Part shown: positions 12,880-23,076 of the stretch, one piece after another
How the letters are laid out: each line of letters opens with the position of its first letter
How positions within the stretch are numbered: position 1 is the stretch's first letter
Assembly (NCBI GenBank): GCA_951812925.1
Contig: OX638370.1
Coordinates: 4,860,001 to 4,924,000 of the forward strand
Direction: 5' to 3'
Source: Calliopum simillimum
Lineage: Eukaryota; Arthropoda; Insecta; Diptera; Lauxaniidae
Length of the DNA: 64,000 nt
Translations under genes and position numbers: made by a program
Notes under the pieces: generated by a model
The model's input: the letters and a program-made list of their open reading frames with translations, nothing else
Databases searched by the model: none
Told to the model about the DNA's origin: nothing

Positions 12880-13260
12880 TTGCTGAGCGAGCGCGTGTTA
12901 GTTTCATTGTTTATGTATTTGTTACCACATTTATCATCTCATACGCTCACAAATCAAGAAAATTAAAAATTCTCTCTCATTCTCTTGCAAGTGTGAAATT
13001 TATGGCAAAAAGTTTATTAGAAAAACGTCAAAAAAAAAAATACACTCGCAAAGCAAAATTGAAGTTCAAGTTTTTAACGTTTTGATAATAATTAAAAATA
13101 ATAACAACAAATAGCAACAACAGCAAGAATTCTTTATCAACAACAACAAAAACAATTGTAAAATAATAACAATAACGTAAATATGTACTATAACAACACA
13201 TGCAACAACAATAAAATGAAACAGCTTTTCAAGTACGCCACATAGATGGCGCTCTGTTCG
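12880..13260 (+). promoter_or_regulatory. Possible intronic promoter or leader region
   Basis: A GAGCGAGCGCG stretch at about 12884 is followed by AAGTGTGAAATTT, then CAACAA and CAACAG runs (13108-13210), a composition typical of fly transcription starts and leaders. At 13245-13256 lies TAGATGGCGCTC, matching the core of the insect CTCF motif. No coding exon with a compatible donor was found, so a non-coding alternative first exon is the most that can be proposed. Confidence 0.25.
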
Positions 13261-13984
13261 TTGATACGACGTACAACGTTAAGTGTGTGTTTTTATTACA
13301 CTCATTACAAATTATTAAGTATTATTTGTTAAACATTTTTTCCCTCCCTTTATCGTCCAGTTTGTTTTTTTTTTTTTTCTATTTACATTTGTTTTTTAAT
13401 GTTTTCATTAACAATTTATACGGATACTTAAACGTAATTGAATTTTTCATTTAAATGAAATTCAATACTCATATGCATACGACAAACGAACGGATGCAAT
13501 GACGCATCGAACCTGTCGGTCGGTGTTGCATTTTTTTTAATTACAGTTTTATACAAATTTTTACCACTTACCTAATGTAATTACCATAAAAACACAGCTC
13601 TTAAGTAATTTATTTAATACTTGAACTAATGTTAACTGATTTAACCATTTATTTTTTTCTCTCTCTCTGGCATTTAATTGTTATTGATGACAAATAATGC
13701 TGGCCACTTGTCAATTATTGAACACTTAGCAAAATTACTCTATAGAGTTAACTGGAAATTTTTCATTCTGAAAACTTGCTTCTACTGCATGTGCTAAAAC
13801 GTTTTCAGAATGGGTGAAAAATGAAATTAGAAATTAACATTTTTCTACCATTTGGTCTTAAAATTACTTTTTGGTATGTAGGTTGTTTACAAAACGAATG
13901 TATTTGTACCGACTAGCCCAATTTCTGGACTCAGCACATATAAAGTTCTATTTACATTTTGCATTATTTGTCATTTTTTGTATG

Positions 13985-14927
13985 TATGTATTCTCCTTTA
14001 ACTCCTAGGAGGAACATAGGGCCAATATGAAATCTCTCCATTTGTCACGATCCCTTGCGATGACTTTAATATCTTGCCACGACTTTCCCGATTCTTGGAT
14101 TTCCTTTGCCAGCGACCTCTTCCAGTTGGTTTTGGGTCTACCACGTCCTCTACTGCCTTGTGGATTCCACTCAAGAGCCTGGCGACAAACTTCGCTGTGT
14201 GGTTTCCGGAGAGTGTGACCAATCCATCTCCATTTGCGCAGCTTGACCTCGATTGCTATAGCCCTCTGATTGCATTTTTGATGTAGCTCGGCATTTGATA
14301 TAGTGCGAGGCCACCAACCTTTAGTATTCGCCTTAAGCATTTGTTGGCGAATACTTGCAGCTTGTTCGTTAGTTGTTCAGTAACAAGCCACGTGTCGCAC
14401 CCATATAACAAAACCGATTTCACATTCGAATCAAAAATGCGCACTCTCGTTTTGGTGGATATAACGGATGAAGACCATATTTTGTTCAGTTGAGCAAACG
14501 CGCCTTATGCTTTGGCTATTCTTGAGTTGATATCCTCTTTTGCTCCACCATCCATGGAGATAATGCTGCCTAAATACGTGAAGCTATCGACGTTTCCGAT
14601 GTCATCACTGCCAGCTCTAAACGTGATGTTATTGCTTGCGTTTAGCTTCATGCTTTTAGTCTTGGATACGTTGATTTTTAGGCCGGCCTTTTGTGATTCC
14701 AAGACCAGGTCTTCAATTTTGCTTTGCATATCTGAATGTTTGGACGATAAGAGGCAGATGTCGTCAGCGTAGTCGAGATCTTCCAGATGTTCGGTAAAGT
14801 TCCATTAGATACCCCTTTTGGCCTTATTAAGAGCTTTATCTAGGATATCATCAAGAACGATAAGGAAGAGTGATGTTGATAGTAAACACTCCTGCCGTAC
14901 GCCTGAATTAGTGGTGAATGTCGGTGT
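13985..14927 (-). pseudogene. Degenerate LINE reverse transcriptase, 3' part
   Basis: Read on the minus strand, this shows the C-terminal half of a non-LTR retrotransposon ORF2. It begins with GVRQECLLSTSLF (the reverse transcriptase motif usually GVRQGC-LSP-LF), continues to a stop near 14810, then the catalytic box LDYADDI near 14770, a thumb region containing FTYLGSIIS, then SNVKSVLLYGCDTW, and finally WRWIGHTLRK with NPQGSRGRGRPK. At least two frame changes and one internal stop break it. The body ends just before a run of ATACATACATAC, as expected for a LINE that ends in short tandem repeats. The 5' side is cut off where the tRNA-like repeat begins at 14928. A related fragment lies at 44645-44775. 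Confidence 0.85.
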
Positions 14928-15475
14928 GTCATTGGGCGTAATCAATTGTTTCCTTATGCATTACATTCAGACCAGAAAAAGGTCATTTGTCTATGCATTA
15001 CATTCGGTACAGGAAATTATAAATTTCAAAGAAATTTTATATGCACAAATTTTACACAAAAACGTCAAAAGGTTTCATAGACGAATGTGCTAAAAGCTTT
15101 GTTATATATATCTAAGCATTGTGTCCGAGTTCGAATCTCAGGGTGGGTGGGATTTTTTTTTATAATTTTTTTATTATTTTATACCTCAGCTATGTTTCAT
15201 TTTCCGCTACGAAGACTTTTCAGACAAATTGTGTACAAATTAATAGAAATTTAAAAATTGGAATTGAAAATCACCGAGTGGAGGATTTGAACCCAGGTGT
15301 CTCCAAGCAACGCAAATCATTAGACCGTTACACTATCGTTCTCTCTTCTTCACAGTTGACGTTATAATTTCACTGACACAATCGATACACAATTGGACCA
15401 CTTTTAGTATAATAACGGTTTATGCATTACATTTGGACTACTTTTGATACAATTGACCGACTTTGCAAAATTGGT
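14928..15475 (-). mobile_element. tRNA-like composite repeat, copy 1
   Basis: Nearly full-length match, in reverse complement, to 18190-18761. On the minus strand it reads GATAGTGTAACGGTCTAATG then GGGTTCAAATCC, an A-box and B-box pair typical of a tRNA gene. On the plus strand near 15075-15140 a second tRNA-like segment reads ATGTGCTAAAAG then GAGTTCGAATCTC. The two heads point at each other. The outer ends carry GTAATGCATAA modules. No protein is encoded. Confidence 0.65.
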
Positions 15476-18189
15476 AGAAAATTGCGTTACGTAATATATG
15501 AACGGTCCATTATTTAAGATTTCAGTATTGCTTAAAATCACTAGATCAATAAGACTGTCTACAAAAGGTCTTCGTAATAACTAAATTATTTTATAAATTT
15601 AATTTTTTTGCCGGTCAAACCGTCAAATGTTTCTTTTGTATTAAAAGTGCGCATCAAACAGTAGCTCTTTAAACGTTTTCTATTGATTGTTTAGTCTTGC
15701 GCAAGACCGTCTATAGATGGTCTTTAATTTTTTGAATTTGGCAGCATAGTAAACAAAATATCGACAAATGGTTTTCGAGTTCTTATTTTTTTTAACTGCA
15801 TTTCTTTCTTCCTGCTTAAAGCGTTAAATAAAATCGGCATTTTTAGACGTCGGAGCTTGAAGCTATGTGAGAACATGCATTTAAGTCATATTCATCGTTA
15901 CCAATCAAAAACTCAATTTTGAATGTTTATGCTGTAACGTCTTTTTGGATTTCATGTGACGATTTGTGTTATCTGTGAGCTATTAGTAGTGGCGGGATAG
16001 CTAGGGTCGAGTTTTCAGATTTTATTTTAGCTTTGCTAGATACTTGTTCTCTTAATTTGTGAGATCTCTTAAGACGGATGTACTAAGATTCATGCTTGTG
16101 GAAAAATATAAAAACAAAGGCATAGACATACAGACATTATTCACTCAAATGTATATAATTCGAATAGATAATATTTTTCGACCTCAGCCTTCGTAAACAA
16201 ATGTTTATTCCTCCATTATGTGTTAAACTTTGAAACTATGATTTGCTAATCCATCAGTTATACCATTCTTACTAACCTAATCAATGATTTCAGTTTATTA
16301 ATCCAATAAATAAATAAAACGTAGTTCACTTGAAACAATGTTAAAGACTGGAAAAACCCAAAAAATAATCCAAAACACAATAAACGACTTAAAACTCACC
16401 ACTTTTCCGATAACAAACACAAATAAAAGTGAAAACTTTTTCAAGGTAAAAATAAAGTTGGCTGTGTACGAATTTTGCAAAAAAAAAAAAAATAGAAAAA
16501 ATTACATGCAAATGTTTAACTTTGTATTGATTTTTACTCTGTTTGTATGTTATTTTTACAATTTTTTTGTGTATTGTGGTTAATTACTCTTGTTGTTTTG
16601 TTATCTTTAAACTTTGTACTCGTAGTTTTTTTCTCATTTATTTGAGCTTTTGTTGTTACTTTTTTGTTATTGATTTCATTTGTTATACCGTTTTATTTTT
16701 GAGTTTTTTCTCTCTTTTTTCTTAACATTTTTTTTTTCTATCTAACACTATTGTTTTAAGCACTCGTATGATGAATCAACAATATTTACATTTATTTCAT
16801 TGTTTCGATTTTTGTGTGTTTTCTCTTTAAGTAAAGTTTTATTTGTTTAATCTTTGGGTTTTTTATTTATTTTTTGTTCCATTCATTCCTCAAATAAAAT
16901 CTGTTTTGTATTCATGCGGTCATTTTCGACATTCTAAAGAGAGTTAACTACTAGAGGTTTTTTACTTGCTACCCCTTTATTTTATTTTCGTTATCATGAC
17001 GAAACGTTTGCAAAAATAAGCATGATCCAAACACTGAGTTCACGTAATCAGTGAAGCACAGCGTGTTAATTTCTTGTTGTATTTATAGATATTTTAACAC
17101 TTTTTTTTTAGTTATTTATAATACGTGTGTCTTTGCAATTTAATTACTTTTTTTAACATTTTTTATAATTGAAGTCTTTGTTCCTCCGTTTTTTTTTTTT
17201 TTTTGTATAGATACTTCAATCTATAACATGTTGATATTGTTTTTTTGCCTATTGTTTATATATTGTTGTATATACTTTTATGTTTATATTTTTGTTTTGT
17301 CATAACCTTATTTTACACTTTCTGAAACACTTAAGTGTTAATTTGTTGTTTTATCGCCCAGCTTAAGTGCGTGCGCCGTTTGAGTGGGATGCAAGTTTAA
17401 CAAGTTCAATAACTGGCTATAATGGCTATAAAATCATTGAAGAAACCCTGAAAAAATAAAGCTTTTTGCAAAATTTATAATATTTGATTTTATTTTAGCA
17501 TTGTTTAACCTTTTTGGAACTGTTATTGAAACTAAAAATTATATTTTAACTTCACTTATTTTAAATTTAATCAAATAACATAATTTAATGTATACGAACT
17601 TGACTTTTTCTCTATTACATTACAATATAAATTTACGAGGACATTTCTTATCTTGAAAATTTATTTCACGGATAAAACCTTTCCCCTAAGTCATCCATTT
17701 ATTTTGAATTGAAACTTATTCCGCATGTTTTGAATTCTTTAGGACGCTGTACGCAATGACCGACTATGAATGTTTTTCGATTAAAATGAAAAGTACAAAT
17801 ATTTTGTAAAAAATTTTACTTAATATTTTCTTTGGAACTCTTCAAGCGCAACCTAAAACTCTAAGCAGAACACCTCTATGAGAAAATTTTCATTTTCGGA
17901 TACTTAGAAAAAAAGAACCAGAAAATTTTTTTGTTTTTTCGATTAAAGTGATAAGTACAAATATTTCGGAAAAATGGTACTAGGATTTTCTTTAGAACTC
18001 TTCGTGCACTATCCAGATCTGTAATCAAAACTTTTTTCCTTTTTACCCCTATAAACCAAATACACTCTTAGAAAACTCATACAATTACCCTGCAGGACTG
18101 TCCCGACGGAGTCAATTGTCTTAATAGTCCAATCTTTGGTCTAGTTTTTTTGTAAGTAGTGCATAATGTATCAAAAATGGTCCAAATGT

Positions 18190-18761
18190 AGTGCAAATTC
18201 GGTCAATTATATCAAAAATGATACTAATGTAATTAAGGCATAATCCGTCGTAAGTACCAAAAGTGGTCCAATTGTGTATTGATTATAACGTTACTGACTA
18301 CGTAGAAACGATAGTGTTTCGGTCTAATGACTTGCGCTGCGTAGAGAGGGCCGGGTTCAAATCCTACACGCGGTGATTTTCAATTCCAATTTCTAAATTT
18401 CCATTGGTTTGTACATAATTTGTCTGAAGGGTCTTCGGAGCAGAAAATGAAACATATGTCCAACATAGCCGAGATATAAAATAATAAAAAATTAATAAAA
18501 AAATTTTCATCGACACTGAGATTCGAACCCGGAACAAATTGCTCAGTAATATATAACAAACTCTTTAGCACAGTCGGCTATGAAACCTTTTGACATTTTT
18601 GTGTAAAATTTGAATTTCAAATTAAATTTGTTGAAATTTATAAATAAAATAAAAACAAAAATTGGCTTTTTTCTGGTCCGAATGTAATGCATAAGTAGAC
18701 AATTGACCTTTTTCTGGTCCGAATGTAATGCATAAGGAGACAATTGGCTACACCTAATGAC
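18190..18761 (+). mobile_element. tRNA-like composite repeat, copy 2
   Basis: Inverted partner of 14928-15475. The plus-strand head has an A-box-like TAGTGTTTCGGTCTAATG near 18312 and a perfect GGTTCAAATCC B-box at 18354-18364. The minus-strand head has GGTTCGAATCT (18519-18529) and a TAGCCGACTGTGCTAAAG-like A-box (18561-18580). The right end has two tandem copies of GGTCCGAATGTAATGCATAA, and the left end has a diverged version of the same module. The best reading is a non-autonomous Pol III-derived repeat; neither head keeps a paired acceptor stem. Confidence 0.65.
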
Positions 18762-19052
18762 AAACATTGTAAAACGTAAATAGAACTTTATATGTGATGG
18801 GACCAGATTTTGAACTAGTCGGTTTCACCCATGGAGTAGTTTGCAAACTAGTTTTGAAATAGTCTGTGGGCCTGCAGGGTAGCTAAAAGTTTCCGATAAA
18901 AAAATTTCCTCTAAAACGTAAGGGGTTCCCCAAGAAAATATTTTTTGTAAAACAAGTCAGAAAATCAGTTTTTTCCCTATAACTCCTCAGGGGTACATTT
19001 TAGACTCTCCATCGCCTTCCAGAAGCTTTGTAACCTTATCGTTTACACTCTG

Positions 19053-19792
19053 TATATGGGGAAATCTCAGCAAGTGTGACTTCTTCGAAAAAAAAAACAA
19101 GCTATTTCTCAAACATCTGGCACCCTATTTTGAACTGCAAATTATCAATTTTAGATATATTAGAAGGATTTTTCAGCCTGCGTAACTGACTTTTTTCAAT
19201 CGCCTTCCCCAATATCTTCAAAAATCATTTTTCTAGGGTGATGCACTGCATTTAGCGAATCAGACACATCAACGGAATGCGGTTTTTCTTACGACTTAAC
19301 ATCCCTGTTAAAGATCCAGAAAGCCCCAAACAGTTCGCTGAACCGCCTGAAAAGTTGTAGCTCAATAACGAAAGCGGTTACCACTTAAAATTTGTGGATT
19401 TTGCTCGAATTTTGCAATTGTTCAAGTTTGTACTAGGGGGCGATTTTTAAACATATTAATTGGACAACTTGAGAGACCCGTATCTAGCGTTCTTCCGAAG
19501 GTACATCAACGAGATGCAGTTTTTCTTACGTCTTAACACCCATGTTAAAGATCCTGAAAGCCTCAAATAATCCGCTGAACCACCTGCAAAGTTGTGGATT
19601 TTGCTCGAATTTTGACAAAAAAATTTTAAAAATAAAGCTCACAGGCGGTAACACACGCATGTTTTCGTATTTAGCATCGTCCGATAAGTATTCCAGACAT
19701 GTTAGAACGACTGGGAAATGGAACGGGTGCTTACACGGCGAACCAATATCTGTTCACACCGAAAGTCACAGTTGCTGAGATTTCCCCATATA
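19053..19792. mobile_element. TIR element with TATATGGGGAAATCTCAG ends
   Basis: The left end TATATGGGGAAATCTCAGCA and the right end in reverse complement match over about 28 bp with one difference. Inside, a segment starting near 19265 (ATCAACG(G/A)ATGC, TTTTTCTTACG, CTTAACA, CATGTTAAAGATCC-type text) is repeated near 19505, spacing about 240 bp. No transposase is encoded. Its ends resemble those of the larger element at 40359-42460. Confidence 0.65.
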
Positions 19793-20153
19793 TATATCGC
19801 TGCTACCTTAGCAAAAAGTGGCGAATAAAACTCTGCAAATAAAATTTTATAAAAAAATGTGATGTATAACAAAAAAGACAATGAACATTTTTTTTTTTTG
19901 TGGATATTTTGCCATGATTTCGTATATTTCTTATTATGTCAAATGCAGGGTGGACCTCAAAACTGTTAACTAAATAATAGAAAGCGTTAGTTAGTTTGTT
20001 CGTTTTTTTTTTTTTTTTGCCAAAGCATAAATTGGATTATTATACTAAATGAAGTAATTTGCATGCTTTGCTGCCTGCGCTCAATTACGTATACTACTTA
20101 TTATATAATACTAATATTTTATCTTTTTTTTTTCAACTTCTTTTTCTATTTAG

Positions 20154-20215
20154 ACGAACGCGATGCCATTCAAAAGAAGACATTCACAAAATGGGTCAAC
20201 AAACATCTTAAAAAG
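20154..20215 (+). CDS. shot: Spectraplakin exon: start of CH1
   Basis: Encodes Tyr127 (completed from the first exon) to Lys147. It contains ERDAIQKKTFTKWVNKHLKK, the invariant opening helix of the first calponin-homology domain in spectraplakins and plectin. The acceptor has a long pyrimidine tract (TTTTTCTATTTAG) and the donor is AAG|GTGAGT. The exon ends in phase 0, so either the 18-nt microexon, the candidate 60-nt cassette or the exon at 22678 can follow without a frame change. Confidence 0.92.
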
Positions 20216-20401
20216 GTGAGTTTAAAAATCATGTGCTTACATTGTAGAATGAAAATGGCAACGTGACACGCTAACTATTGTTGAAAATACTTAATTATAA
20301 TTATGACCCAATCTAAAGCATTAAAAATTTTCCAACCTAAAAAAAAAACTAAACTAAAACTTGAACTTTATTTCGTTACTCTCCTCTCAAAAAACATGCA
20401 G

Positions 20402-20419
20402 CACTGGAAATATGCGAAG
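20402..20419 (+). CDS. shot: 18-nt microexon inside CH1 (HWKYAK)
   Basis: The sequence CACTGGAAATATGCGAAG lies between a good acceptor (TTACTCTCCTCTC upstream, then GCAG) and a weak donor GTAGTG. It is exactly six codons in phase 0 and inserts HWKYAK between NKHLKK and ANRRV. Plectin has an optional short exon (2-alpha) that adds HWRAE at the same place, between NKHLIK and AQRHI. The matching His-Trp-basic start and position support a real, probably optional, exon. Confidence 0.72.
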
Positions 20420-20700
20420 GTAGTGAGATTTGTTAAGTTTTTAGTTTTTTGTTTTATATAAAATCATTTTTCTTTTGAAAATAAAATAAAAAAAAATATA
20501 TTGCTACTTGCTTGCGTGGCCCAGCACATTATTTTGGTCCACTATCAGCAGCATCATCATTAGCAATTTAATTTTTTTTTTTTTTTTATTTATTGCCAGC
20601 AACTGACAATTGGTTGCTGCATTGCGCTGCTGTCTAGCGACAATCTAACAGCACTAATCATGTTTTCTACATTTTTTTCCTTCCTTCATGTAATTTCCAG

Positions 20701-20760
20701 ACTTACACCATGTTACACGTTTGTGTTTACACAAATGGATCTCCCTGTTGTCCACAGTCT
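20701..20760 (+). CDS. Candidate 60-nt cassette exon inside CH1
   Basis: A stop-free 20-codon segment in phase 0, flanked by a strong acceptor (TTTTTTTCCTTCCTTCATG then TTTCCAG) and a perfect GTAAGT donor. It would insert a Cys-rich peptide beginning TYTMLHVCVYTNG between Lys147 (or the microexon) and ANRRV. Size divisible by three, matched phases and good splice sites argue for a real optional exon. I do not recognise the peptide, and chance cannot be excluded for so short a segment. Confidence 0.4.
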
Positions 20761-21833
20761 GTAAGTTGAATTGCGGCGCATTTTTTAATTTTTCTTCTTT
20801 TGTTTATTGTTGTTTTAATGTTGTGTTTGGTAGTAAATTTTATGTGATTTTAAGTTTCAAGCAACACGCAAGTGTTTATTTTAGTTTTTGAATTTTAAAT
20901 TTTTTTTTTTTTAATTATGAAAATTATTGTACATTTTAATTTTACTTGTACATTTCCCATGTAATATTTTTAAATCGCTATAACATTGTTTAAAATCTTT
21001 TGAATAAGATTAATACTTAACAACTGCTTTAATATTGCTGCTTGTTATACATTTGTTAAGACAATCAAAAAGACAATTTTGCTGTTTACGTTTGTTTTAC
21101 TAATCAAATGTTACTCATACGCCAGCGTAAACAACATTTTAAAATAACTTTTTAGCTTGATACCTCAGCTTCGATACCACTTTAGTGTTACAAATTTAAG
21201 TTTCTATTGTAAACTTTTCGATGAGCTGCAAAAATAAAAAAGTTTGATTTATGGCTGCACAAAATCAGCGCTACAGTGAGTCTGAAGTTTTTTAAGGGTT
21301 TTCCTTTTTTGAATTGACAAGACTGTTTTCAGCGACAGCAATAATAACAGCGCTTGTATTATTTCAAAAACTATCCATTCAGCTTAAGTTCCATTTCTGA
21401 TTGAAATCCCAAATGTTGCTCATACGCCACATACATATAACAAATATATGTATATAATTTTATAAATGTCTGTTTCTCAGCTTTTGATGTACTTTATAGT
21501 AAAATTTTCTAGTCATTTTCATTGATTTTAACTTGTACTACAAATTTTTGTAGTCTCTTCTGCAAATATTATAGAGAGTGGTTAGAAAACGATAGAATAC
21601 CGAAAAATGTAAGATTCCTGGGACCAAGTATTCTGAACAACTTTTTCTATCGTCATTTTTCGAAATTCGCAAATCAATGGAGTTATTTAAGCCATTAATT
21701 TTGAAAGTGGCAAAAGTTATATCATAGTTTTGTTAGAAATTAATAAAATTTTGCTTTTTTTTCACAAAAAGCTTACTTAATGGTGTTAAATTGATGGCAT
21801 AATGTTGAAAAAATGATATCGATCAAATAACTG

Positions 21834-21850
21834 CCCCACGTTGGGCGCCA
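21834..21850 (-). other. tRNA-Lys 3'-end / primer-binding-site-like site
   Basis: The plus strand reads CCCCACGTTGGGCGCCA, the known 3' end of fly tRNA-Lys(CUU) including CCA. On the minus strand this is TGGCGCCCAACGTGGGG, the form used as a tRNA-Lys primer-binding site by LTR retroelements. No tRNA body or coding remnant is attached. Confidence 0.55.
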
Positions 21851-22677
21851 ACTTTTTAATGATAAGACACTTTAATATATCTCATAAACTAAATAAACTA
21901 CTTTTGTTAAAATTTAGTGCGCAGTTGCCAAACATAAATAACATACTGTAGTCGTGACACTTATCAAATAACGCCCACTTTTCACTACCGTTATATGTAC
22001 TAAGTTACAGGTTTTTTTTAATATACCAGTAAAAATGTAAGTTTGAGTTGAATGTTCTTGACAGATTTGAAATTCGTTTCGCAAAAAAGCTTTTCTTTTC
22101 TCAACTTGTTTCCCGTATTTCAGGTAAGCTATGATAAAATTGACAAACTTTGAACCTCGATATCTACGAACTTGAGTTCTTCATTTTACGATTTAAAAAC
22201 GCAACAACTCAGTCAGTTTTTGGAATTTTCAAGTAATCGAGGTGCCATTTTATTCAAAGCTAAATGCTATTTTTTTTTTAGAAAACGCAAAATAACCGGT
22301 TCTTGATCTTGTGAAGATAAGGTCCCTTTTCTTGTGCAGTGTTACCTAAGATGATAGTTTTGCAATATAATTATCTTTAAGCTAAATTTCTCATTGTAGA
22401 TATTTATGAAAAAAACCTTGCATTGTCGACAAGTAACAATCAAAAAATCCTAATCCCTTAAACAGACTCTTTAACTCAGCCCTTACTGCATGCAATAGGT
22501 TTTTTTAACTTTGGAGCAATTTGTGTTTAGTTTTTCCAAACTGTATGTTTTGACAAAAATCTTTTGTTCCATTTTCTTTTTTTTTAACAGCAATTTTATT
22601 TTTATTTTATGTAAATATTATATTTTTATTTTTAATGTTAAAAAAAATTAACATATTTACTATTTTCCCTACCACAG

Positions 22678-22767
22678 GCCAATCGACGCGTTGAAGATCT
22701 TTTTGAAGATCTGCGAGATGGACACAATTTACTTTCTCTCTTGGAGGTGCTTTCTGGCGAACACTTG
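22678..22767 (+). CDS. shot: Spectraplakin exon: CH1 middle
   Basis: Thirty codons, phase 0 to phase 0 (residues 154-183 of the long form with the microexon). It begins [19 protein letters not shown] and ends [24 protein letters not shown] is the highly conserved second helix region of CH1. The acceptor is CCCTACCACAG and the donor GTAAGT. Confidence 0.93.
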
Positions 22768-22830
22768 GTAAGTTGCAAATATTTAAATATAATTCATATT
22801 GTTTTCATAATTTTGTTTTATTTTTAATTA

Positions 22831-22845
22831 CCACGTTGGACGCCA
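22831..22845 (-). other. tRNA-Lys 3'-end-like site, intronic
   Basis: CCACGTTGGACGCCA lies in the 138-bp intron between two CH1 exons and differs from the tRNA-Lys 3' end by one base. In reverse complement the context GATTTATGCTTTACATTTGG matches the unit of the array at 36021-36383, so it belongs to the same repeat. Confidence 0.55.
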
Positions 22846-22905
22846 AATGTAAAGCATAAATCTTTTTATCACTGATTTTTCATCTTCTTTGTTTCTTTCC
22901 AACAG

Positions 22906-23076
22906 CCACGAGAAAAGGGAAAAATGCGTTTCCATATGTTGCAGAATGGTCAAATGGCGCTGGATTTTTTGCGTTATAAGAAAATCAAATTGGTTAACAT
23001 TAGAGCGGAGGATATTGTTGATGGCAATCCAAAGTTAACGTTGGGCTTGATTTGGACAATTATTTTACATTTCCAG
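22906..23076 (+). CDS. shot: Spectraplakin exon: end of CH1
   Basis: Fifty-seven codons in phase 0 (residues 184-240). It starts [20 protein letters not shown] and ends [14 protein letters not shown], the last helix of CH1. The acceptor is TTTCTTTCCAACAG and the donor GTAAGT. One residue stands out: Gly at 22948-22950, where spectraplakins and plectin normally have Val (LQNVQ). This exon borders the 28.6-kb intron that separates CH1 from CH2. Confidence 0.93.

Larger units (their letters stand above)
7570..20153 (+). other. shot: First large intron (12.6 kb)
   Basis: Bounded by GTAAGT at 7570 and a TTTTTCTATTTAG acceptor ending at 20153. It contains an A-tract (8285-8312), TIR and fold-back elements (8413-9317, 9646-10033, 19053-19792), a GATAC minisatellite (11757-12745), a degenerate LINE (13985-14927), two inverted copies of a tRNA-like composite repeat (14928-15475, 18190-18761), a diverged 160-bp tandem duplication (about 17774-18010), and a leader-like CAA-rich patch (about 12880-13215). 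No nested gene was recognised. Confidence 0.8.
20420..22677 (+). other. shot: Intron within CH1, 2.3 kb
   Basis: Holds the candidate cassette exon at 20701-20760. It also holds a site at 21834-21850 reading CCCCACGTTGGGCGCCA, identical to a tRNA-Lys 3' end. The rest is unremarkable AT-rich sequence with a few T tracts. I saw no other coding segment. Confidence 0.7.

Noticed and set aside
14027..14286. Plus-strand open frames over the LINE
   Set aside because: They are antisense to recognisable reverse transcriptase text on the minus strand.
18305..18375. Functional tRNA gene
   Set aside because: A- and B-boxes are present but acceptor and anticodon stems do not pair properly, and the segment is part of a repeated composite element.
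20063..20266. Continuous frame starting upstream of the CH1 exon
   Set aside because: The upstream part is T-rich intron and the strong acceptor at 20153 plus phase match with 7569 explain the exon.
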